Below are positions 6,313-10,844 of a DNA stretch of 10,844 nucleotides, one piece after another. Under the pieces are notes generated by a model, which saw nothing but the letters and a program-made list of their open reading frames with translations, was not told where the DNA came from and searched no databases. How positions within the stretch are numbered: position 1 is the first letter of the stretch; each line of letters starts with the position of its first letter. Both the position numbers and the translations under genes were made by a program. Origin of the DNA: an uncultured Campylobacter sp. (GTDB lineage Bacteria; Campylobacterota; Campylobacteria; Campylobacterales; Campylobacteraceae); NCBI GenBank assembly GCA_938036585.1, contig CALHQN010000199.1:1-10844 (forward strand). Reading direction: 5' to 3'.

Positions 6313-6495
6313 TTATTTCGCTTTAATAGCGGTGTTGATTCTAGCGATATCTTTTTTGATAGCGCGAATCTCGTTAGGATTGCTTAGCTGCATAGTTTTT
6401 AGCTTTTGTCTAGCCGTAAATAAAAGCAACTTACTTTGTTTTAACATAGAATTTAGCTCAGCCAAATCTTTATCTTTCAAATCAGTATATTTCAT
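6313..6495 (-). CDS. rpmC: 50S ribosomal protein L29
   Basis: L29 is a small, mostly alpha-helical protein at the tunnel exit, next to L23, where it helps form the docking area for SRP and trigger factor. The 60-aa product has the typical two-helix pattern: [18 protein letters not shown], then [13 protein letters not shown], then [20 protein letters not shown]. The first 14 bases of the gene overlap the end of rplP in another frame, the longest gene overlap in the window. An AGGGA ribosome binding site lies 8 nt before the ATG, inside rplP. The stop codon is part of the rpsQ SD. Confidence 0.95.
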   Translation of the reverse strand: MKYTDLKDKDLAELNSMLKQSKLLLFTARQKLKTMQLSNPNEIRAIKKDIARINTAIKAK

Positions 6496-6907
6496 TTTCG
6501 CTTTCCCTACTTACGATTTTCGTTTTAAAAGGTAGTTTATGAATCGAAAGCATAAGCGCCTCTTTAGCAACCTCTTCGCTAACGCCGGTCATCTCGAAAA
6601 TGATCCTGCCCGGTTTTATATTCATTACCCACTCTTCTACGCCGCTCTTACCCTTACCCATACGAGTTTGTAGAGGTTTTTTGGTAAGCGGTTTGTCTGG
6701 GAATACCTTAATCCAAATTTTAGCTTGACGATTCACGAAGCGCGTCATCGCGACACGAGCCGCTTCGATCTGGCGAGAATTTACCCTGCCCGCCTCTACC
6801 GCTTTGATACCGAAATCGCCGAACGTCAAGGAATTTCCTCTCGTCGCATAGCCGCGATTGCGACCTTTCATCATCTTGCGGTATTTTGTTCTTTTTGGCA
6901 TCAACAT
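6482..6907 (-). CDS. rplP: 50S ribosomal protein L16
   Basis: L16 lies between the A site and the central protuberance of the 50S and helps position A-site tRNA. The 141-aa protein shows [50 protein letters not shown] (46-75) and the signature [14 protein letters not shown] (81-94). In the latter, R82 matches the arginine that is hydroxylated in E. coli. An internal ATG two codons later (6901) also exists. The outer ATG is chosen because it lines up with the E. coli start MLQPKRT and has GAGG 9 nt ahead rather than 15. It follows the rpsC TAG stop after two bases and overlaps rpmC by 14 nt. Confidence 0.97.
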   Translation of the reverse strand: MLMPKRTKYRKMMKGRNRGYATRGNSLTFGDFGIKAVEAGRVNSRQIEAARVAMTRFVNRQAKIWIKVFPDKPLTKKPLQTRMGKGKSGVEEWVMNIKPGRIIFEMTGVSEEVAKEALMLSIHKLPFKTKIVSRESENEIY

Positions 6908-6909
6908 AA

Positions 6910-7605
6910 CTATTTACCTCTTCTTGGTCTGCGTGTTTTCTTAGGCGCATCGTCGGTCTTTTCAGCCTGGATGCCTTTTTGTAAAATTTCACCCTTAAAG
7001 ATCCAAACCTTAATGCCGATATTACCGTAAGTCGTATGCGCTTCGGCAAAGCCGTAATCGATCCTAGCCCTTAGAGTATGAAGCGGAACGCGTCCCTCCA
7101 AATACCATTCGGTTCTAGCCATCTCCGCACCGCCTAAGCGACCTGCGACGCAAATTTTAATTCCTTTTGCGCCTGCTTTTTGAGCGCCTTGGATGACCTT
7201 TTTCATAGCGCGGCGGAATGCAACGCGGCGTTCTAACTGCATAGCTACGTTTTCAGCAGCCAAAAGTGCGTTCGAGCCTACTTTGCGTTCCTCTTTAATA
7301 TTAATGGCTATGTCTTTATTGACTAGCTTAACGACTTCGCTTCTTAAATTTTCAACCTCGCCGCCTTTTTTGCCGATGATAATACCCGGTCTTGCGGCTA
7401 CGATCGTTACGCGAATTTTCTTAGCCGTTCTTTCGATAAGAATTTGGCTAATTCCCGCATAATAAAGCTTAGCTTTTAAAAATTTGCGGATCTTGTAATC
7501 CTCGCCGATACTCTCGGAAAGCGTCGCTTTAGAAGGAAACCATCTAGACTCCCAATTTCGATTAATTCCTAATCTTAAACCGATCGGATTTACTTTCTGT
7601 CCCAT
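6910..7605 (-). CDS. rpsC: 30S ribosomal protein S3
   Basis: S3 forms part of the mRNA entry channel in the 30S head and contributes to mRNA helicase activity. The 231-aa protein starts [16 protein letters not shown] and has a type II KH domain with the GKKG loop at 78-81 ([16 protein letters not shown]). The C-terminal S3 domain contains [28 protein letters not shown] and the segment [14 protein letters not shown] short basic tail ([10 protein letters not shown]) closes it. The ATG follows the rplV stop directly (TAAATG), with AAGGAAG inside rplV. It is the only gene in the window ending in TAG. Confidence 0.98.
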   Translation of the reverse strand: MGQKVNPIGLRLGINRNWESRWFPSKATLSESIGEDYKIRKFLKAKLYYAGISQILIERTAKKIRVTIVAARPGIIIGKKGGEVENLRSEVVKLVNKDIAINIKEERKVGSNALLAAENVAMQLERRVAFRRAMKKVIQGAQKAGAKGIKICVAGRLGGAEMARTEWYLEGRVPLHTLRARIDYGFAEAHTTYGNIGIKVWIFKGEILQKGIQAEKTDDAPKKTRRPRRGK

Positions 7606-7938
7606 TTACGCTTCCTTCTTACTTGGTTTTGCTACTTCGACGATAATGTGCGAAGTAGGCTTGCGGATACGGCTAGCCGTACCTCTGGCGCGCGGACGAA
7701 ATCTCTTAAGCACCGGACCTGCATCCACTCGGCAGCTGGTAACTACGACCTCTTCAGGCTCAAAGCCGCCGTTTGCGACCGCACTTGAAATCGCCGTAGC
7801 GATATATTTTGCGCCGCGATTAGGCGTAAATTCCAAAGTAGCAAGGGCAAATTCCGCATTCATGCCTTGAATTTGTTTTGCGATAAGTCTTGCTTTTGTC
7901 GGCGAAAGGCGAACAAATTTAATAGTTGATTTACTCAT
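7606..7938 (-). CDS. rplV: 50S ribosomal protein L22
   Basis: L22 reaches with a long beta hairpin into the peptide exit tunnel. Together with L4 it forms the constriction that senses nascent chains, and changes here can give macrolide resistance. The 110-aa product has [17 protein letters not shown] (10-26), the core [25 protein letters not shown] (55-79) and the hairpin [19 protein letters not shown] (80-98). The hairpin length looks normal, without insertions or deletions. The ATG comes after TAAGGATAGAAT, in which the rpsS stop is part of the ribosome binding site. Confidence 0.97.
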   Translation of the reverse strand: MSKSTIKFVRLSPTKARLIAKQIQGMNAEFALATLEFTPNRGAKYIATAISSAVANGGFEPEEVVVTSCRVDAGPVLKRFRPRARGTASRIRKPTSHIIVEVAKPSKKEA

Positions 7939-7947
7939 ATTCTATCC

Positions 7948-8229
7948 TTACTTGCCGATCTTTTTCTGGACGGAGCCTTTGTGACCCTTGAAAGTGCGCG
8001 TAGGAGCGAACTCGCCTAATTTATAACCGATATGATGCTCGGTGACGTAAACCGGGATAAAATTCTTTCCGTTATGAACGTTAAACGTAAGTCCGATCAT
8101 CTCAGGCACGATCGTGCTTCGTCTCGACCAAGTCTTGATCGGTTTGTTATCGCCGGCTTTCTTTGCCGCAACGACTTTTTTCATTACGTGATCATCTACG
8201 AAAGGACCTTTTTTTAGCGATCTAGCCAT
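7948..8229 (-). CDS. rpsS: 30S ribosomal protein S19
   Basis: S19 binds the 30S head with S13 and contacts A-site tRNA and the central protuberance of the 50S. The 93-aa product is of standard length and highly conserved. It reads [51 protein letters not shown] (33-64) and MVGHKLGEF-like [20 protein letters not shown]. An AAGGAAA site inside the end of rplB precedes the ATG, and the rplB stop lies two bases before the start (TAAAAATG). The stop is joined to the rplV ribosome binding site. Confidence 0.98.
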   Translation of the reverse strand: MARSLKKGPFVDDHVMKKVVAAKKAGDNKPIKTWSRRSTIVPEMIGLTFNVHNGKNFIPVYVTEHHIGYKLGEFAPTRTFKGHKGSVQKKIGK

Positions 8230-8231
8230 TT

Positions 8232-9062
8232 TTATTTTCCTTTCCTTCTTGAAATTATAAGCTTATCGCTCGCTTTTTTATGGCGAGTTTTATAGCCCTT
8301 CGTCGGTTTGCCCCACGGAGTTACCGGATGGCGGCCGGAGTTTTTCTTACCCTCGCCACCGCCGTGTGGGTGATCGACCGGGTTCATTGCAGAACCTCTG
8401 GTTTGAGGGCGGATACCTCTATGGCGATTACGTCCGGCTTTACCGATGACGACGTTTGCCCACTCTTCGTTACCCACTACGCCGATACTGGCCATGCACT
8501 CTGCAAGTACTCTTCTCATCTCACCGCTAGGCAGACGTAGAATTACATATTTTTCCTCTTTACCCATAAGCTGAGCATAGCCTCCGGCGCTACGCGCCAT
8601 TTGAGCACCTTTGCCCGGTTTTAACTCGATATTATGTAGGATGGTTCCCACAGGGATATTTTTCATCTTCATCGCGTTGCCCGGTTTAATATCTAATCCG
8701 CCCTCAGCAGCGGCTACTATATCGCCCACTTTAAGATCGTTAGGCTTGATGATGTAGCGCTTCTCGCCGTCTGCGTATGAGATTAGCGCGATACGACAGT
8801 TGCGATTCGGATCGTATTCGATCGCCTCGACCTTACCGGCAACGCCGAATTTATTTCGCTTAAAATCGATGATTCTATAAAGTTTAGCAGCTCCTGCTTG
8901 TTTATGGCGGCTGGTAATGCGACCGTTGTTGTTCCTTCCGGCTGCGGCAGGAATTTTAACAAGCAAGCCTCTAACACTAGCTTTTGCAGTGATATCCTCG
9001 CTGCTAAGCCCGGTCATAAATCTTCTACTTGGAGTATACGGTTTATAAGTTTTAATCGCCAT
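8232..9062 (-). CDS. rplB: 50S ribosomal protein L2
   Basis: L2 is one of the most conserved 50S proteins, needed for subunit association and close to the peptidyl-transferase centre. The 276-aa protein carries the N-terminal OB-like domain and the SH3-like domain. The C-terminal signature is [14 protein letters not shown] (226-239), with the conserved histidine region at H231 and H233, followed by [16 protein letters not shown] (245-260). Other landmarks are [22 protein letters not shown] (42-63) and [17 protein letters not shown] (207-223). A GGAGG ribosome binding site lies in the end of rplW, with the stop one base before the start (TAAAATG). Confidence 0.98.
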   Translation of the reverse strand: MAIKTYKPYTPSRRFMTGLSSEDITAKASVRGLLVKIPAAAGRNNNGRITSRHKQAGAAKLYRIIDFKRNKFGVAGKVEAIEYDPNRNCRIALISYADGEKRYIIKPNDLKVGDIVAAAEGGLDIKPGNAMKMKNIPVGTILHNIELKPGKGAQMARSAGGYAQLMGKEEKYVILRLPSGEMRRVLAECMASIGVVGNEEWANVVIGKAGRNRHRGIRPQTRGSAMNPVDHPHGGGEGKKNSGRHPVTPWGKPTKGYKTRHKKASDKLIISRRKGK

Positions 9063-9063
9063 T

Positions 9064-9345
9064 TTACGCCTCCACGCTTTCTAGGCTTGCGCCTTCAGGT
9101 AGCTTGACGTAGAATTTTTTCACATCGTTTCTAGCGCCCATTTTACCTCTAAATCTTTTTACCTTGCCGTCCTGTCTTAAAGAATTTATCTTTAGCGGAG
9201 TGATCCCGAAATAGTTCTTTAAAACGCTCTTTAGTCCGTTTTTCGTAACCGACGGGCTAGTTTGGATAACGACCACGCCGTTTTCTTGAAGACCGAGAGA
9301 CTTTTCCGTATAAAGGATCGTTTTGATATCTGTTATATCTGCCAT
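9064..9345 (-). CDS. rplW: 50S ribosomal protein L23
   Basis: L23 lies at the tunnel exit and is the main docking point for trigger factor and SRP. The 93-aa protein matches the family: an early [12 protein letters not shown] (5-16), the helix [14 protein letters not shown] (34-47), then the long loop [31 protein letters not shown] (55-85) that reaches into the tunnel wall. The start ATG is one base after the rplD stop (TAAAATG), with GAGGA before it within rplD. The order rplD–rplW–rplB is the standard S10 order. Confidence 0.97.
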   Translation of the reverse strand: MADITDIKTILYTEKSLGLQENGVVVIQTSPSVTKNGLKSVLKNYFGITPLKINSLRQDGKVKRFRGKMGARNDVKKFYVKLPEGASLESVEA

Positions 9346-9346
9346 T

Positions 9347-9961
9347 TTAGTCCTCTTTCACTATTGATTCAAATGCCGCTTTTTCGAATACGACCGAGCC
9401 GTAAACTGCGATTAGGTAAGCATTGACCTCGCTTGCATCGACGACATAGCAATTTTTAAGATTTCTATAGGCCAAAAGAGTTTGTGCGTCTAGCTCGTTT
9501 TTAACGATCAGCGCATCTCTAACGCCCAGTTTCTTAATAAAATTTGCCGCGTCTTTAGTCTTGCCGCTTTTTAGCTCTAAATCGTCGAATATAAAAATTT
9601 TACCCTCGTTTGCTTTCTCATTGATGGCAAATTCCAGCGCAAGGCGTTTTTGCTTTTTATTGACCTTCTGCTCGTAATTTCGCTCGTTAGTCGGACCGAA
9701 TGCGACCGCGCCGCCTACCCAGACGTTAGTTCTAGTTGAGCCCGCGCGTGCGCCGCCGCGACCCTTTTGTCGCCACGGTTTTTTACCGCCGCCGCTAACT
9801 TCGGCGCGAGTTTTTACTTTCGCCGTATTTGCGCGAAGCGAAGCAAGGTAAGATTTGACATACAAATATAGATTGTGCGAATTGACCTCCGAAAATTTCG
9901 CAGGAATTTCAATTTCGCTTGCTTTTTCTAGTTTTTCGTTAAGCACGCTTACTTTACTCAT
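9347..9961 (-). CDS. rplD: 50S ribosomal protein L4
   Basis: L4 binds 23S rRNA domain I, and its extended loop lines the exit tunnel opposite L22. In E. coli L4 also represses the S10 operon through the leader. The 204-aa product has the loop at about 52-105 ([24 protein letters not shown], then [10 protein letters not shown]). Macrolide-resistance changes map to this loop elsewhere, and it looks wild-type here. The rest is an alpha/beta globular domain with [17 protein letters not shown]. The start overlaps the rplC stop by four bases (ATGA), with AAGGA 8 nt upstream. Any L4-responsive leader would lie upstream of rpsJ, outside this window. Confidence 0.97.
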   Translation of the reverse strand: MSKVSVLNEKLEKASEIEIPAKFSEVNSHNLYLYVKSYLASLRANTAKVKTRAEVSGGGKKPWRQKGRGGARAGSTRTNVWVGGAVAFGPTNERNYEQKVNKKQKRLALEFAINEKANEGKIFIFDDLELKSGKTKDAANFIKKLGVRDALIVKNELDAQTLLAYRNLKNCYVVDASEVNAYLIAVYGSVVFEKAAFESIVKED

Positions 9962-10536
9962 TTTACTATCCTTATTCTGCCCATTGCGCCGTTAAATCCA
10001 GGAACCGAACCCTTAAGAACTAAAATTTTATTCTCGGCGTCGAAGCTTACGACCTCGTTTTTGGCAGTGATCATTTCATTACCGGTGTGTCCGGACATCT
10101 TCATACCCGGCTGAACGCGACCCGGCCACTCGCAGTTACCGATCGAACCCGGTCTTCGGTGAAAACGGCTACCGTGCGCTGCAGGACCGCCCGCAAAGCC
10201 ATGGCGCTTAATAACGCCCTGATAGCCCTTACCCTTGGATCTAAAGCTTACTTTTACGATCTTAGCTCCGCTCAAAACATCTAAATTTTGATCGCCAAGC
10301 TCGGCATTTTCTAAGCTTAGAGTCGCAAATTTATTAAATTCCTTGCTTAGGCTATATTTCTTTTGAATTCCGGCGATAGCTTTGTTATACGCTTTGCCGT
10401 CTGCGTAGGCTACGATGGCTTTTTTATCATCGCAAACTTCGCAAATTTTGGTATTGATAAGTCGCAAAAGAGTCACGGGCGTGCTGCTCGTGTCGATCGT
10501 CCTACTCATACCTATTTTTTCTACGATATATTCCAT
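9958..10536 (-). CDS. rplC: 50S ribosomal protein L3
   Basis: L3 is an early assembly protein whose extended loop approaches the peptidyl-transferase centre. The 192-aa product has the signature [23 protein letters not shown] (101-123), then [29 protein letters not shown] (125-153), and ends [14 protein letters not shown] [18 protein letters not shown]. In E. coli the residue after GSIG is a glutamine methylated by PrmB. Here that position is N134, so this modification is not expected. The ATG follows TAAGGGGTAAAACA, in which the rpsJ stop runs into AGGGG as ribosome binding site, 7 nt before the start. Confidence 0.97.
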   Translation of the reverse strand: MEYIVEKIGMSRTIDTSSTPVTLLRLINTKICEVCDDKKAIVAYADGKAYNKAIAGIQKKYSLSKEFNKFATLSLENAELGDQNLDVLSGAKIVKVSFRSKGKGYQGVIKRHGFAGGPAAHGSRFHRRPGSIGNCEWPGRVQPGMKMSGHTGNEMITAKNEVVSFDAENKILVLKGSVPGFNGAMGRIRIVK

Positions 10537-10547
10537 TGTTTTACCCC

Positions 10548-10844
10548 TTATTTGCCCATCGCGTGAACTTCAACGTTGACTTCCGGAGCCAAATCAAGCT
10601 TAGTTAGCGAATCAACCGTGTCCGGAGTCGCCGCTACGATATCTAGCATACGAGCGTGGATCTTCATCTCAAACTGCTCTCTAGAGTCTTTATTTACGTG
10701 TGGAGATCTTAAAACTGTGTAGCGCTTGATCTTTGTGGGCATAGGAACAGGGCCTCTTACATCCGCACCCGTTCTTTTGACGGCTTCTACTATGGCCGCA
10801 ACCGTGCGATCTAAAACTCTATGGTCATATGCCTTGAGTTTCAA
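10548..10844 (-). CDS. rpsJ: 30S ribosomal protein S10, 5' end cut by the window edge
   Basis: S10 is a 30S head protein and, as NusE, a partner of NusB in antitermination. The visible part is 98 codons: [68 protein letters not shown], and ending [10 protein letters not shown], all typical of S10. The first visible codon is TTG (10844-10842). In the family this is an internal leucine after about five residues (E. coli QRIRIRLKAFDH, Campylobacter-like [13 protein letters not shown]). The true start is therefore most likely about 15 bases beyond the right edge, and TTG should not be taken as a start. In E. coli this gene is the first of the S10 operon. Confidence 0.96.
   Translation of the reverse strand: MKLKAYDHRVLDRTVAAIVEAVKRTGADVRGPVPMPTKIKRYTVLRSPHVNKDSREQFEMKIHARMLDIVAATPDTVDSLTKLDLAPEVNVEVHAMGK

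Noticed and set aside
6720..7049. 109-codon minus-strand frame overlapping rplP and rpsC
   Set aside because: It is an alternative frame of both genes. The basic, arginine-rich translation is what shifted ribosomal-protein codons give.
8783..8977. 64-codon minus-strand frame within rplB
   Set aside because: It is fully inside rplB in another frame, with no ribosome binding site or conservation signal.
10842..10844. TTG at the right edge as the rpsJ start
   Set aside because: Homology places about five residues upstream, so this TTG is an internal leucine codon and the gene is cut by the window edge.
1..10844. A novel defence, mobile or biosynthetic system
   Set aside because: All open frames with coding character belong to known translation or secretion families in their usual order. 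There are no insertion sequences, integrase genes, tRNA genes, CRISPR repeats or foreign-looking composition.

Overview
The window is an almost gap-free run of 23 co-directional genes, all on the minus strand and transcribed from the right end to the left. It is the S10–spc ribosomal-protein superoperon, continuing into secY, map and infA. The proteins match epsilonproteobacterial (Campylobacterota) ribosomal proteins, most closely Campylobacter as I remember those sequences. Supporting signs are a zinc-binding short S14, no rpmD (L30) between rpsE and rplO, secY followed directly by map and infA without adk, and frequent AAATTTA words. Base composition looks moderate rather than extremely AT-rich, which would suit a higher-GC Campylobacter (rectus/showae/curvus/gracilis-like) better than C. 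jejuni. The species call is only an inference.

Layout in transcription order (right to left). S10 part: rpsJ (first codons lost at the window edge), rplC, rplD, rplW, rplB, rpsS, rplV, rpsC, rplP, rpmC, rpsQ. spc part: rplN, rplX, rplE, rpsN (type Z), rpsH, rplF, rplR, rpsE, rplO, secY. Tail: map and infA. After infA comes a 190-bp gene-free stretch (1-190) with several inverted repeats. It ends in a strong Shine-Dalgarno sequence for a gene whose start codon lies just outside the window.

The products work together. Most are structural proteins of the 30S subunit (S3, S5, S8, S10, S14, S17, S19) or the 50S subunit (L2, L3, L4, L5, L6, L14, L15, L16, L18, L22, L23, L24, L29). SecY is the membrane channel that receives nascent secretory and membrane proteins. 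Map removes the initiator methionine at the tunnel exit. IF-1 takes part in initiation on the 30S. Junctions are tight. Seven have the upstream TAA stop fused to the next gene's Shine-Dalgarno (TAAGG), four are TAATG overlaps, one is ATGA and one is a 14-nt overlap. Only two internal gaps exceed 15 nt: 34 nt between map and infA, and 77 nt between rpsH and rplF, the latter holding a clear inverted repeat.

I found no mobile element, CRISPR array, tRNA, rRNA or unknown protein-coding gene, and nothing that amounts to a new biological system. The most interesting parts are the non-coding ones: the rpsH–rplF hairpin, the hairpin cluster after infA, and the repeated stop/SD junction pattern. The operon promoter and any S10 leader lie beyond position 10844.
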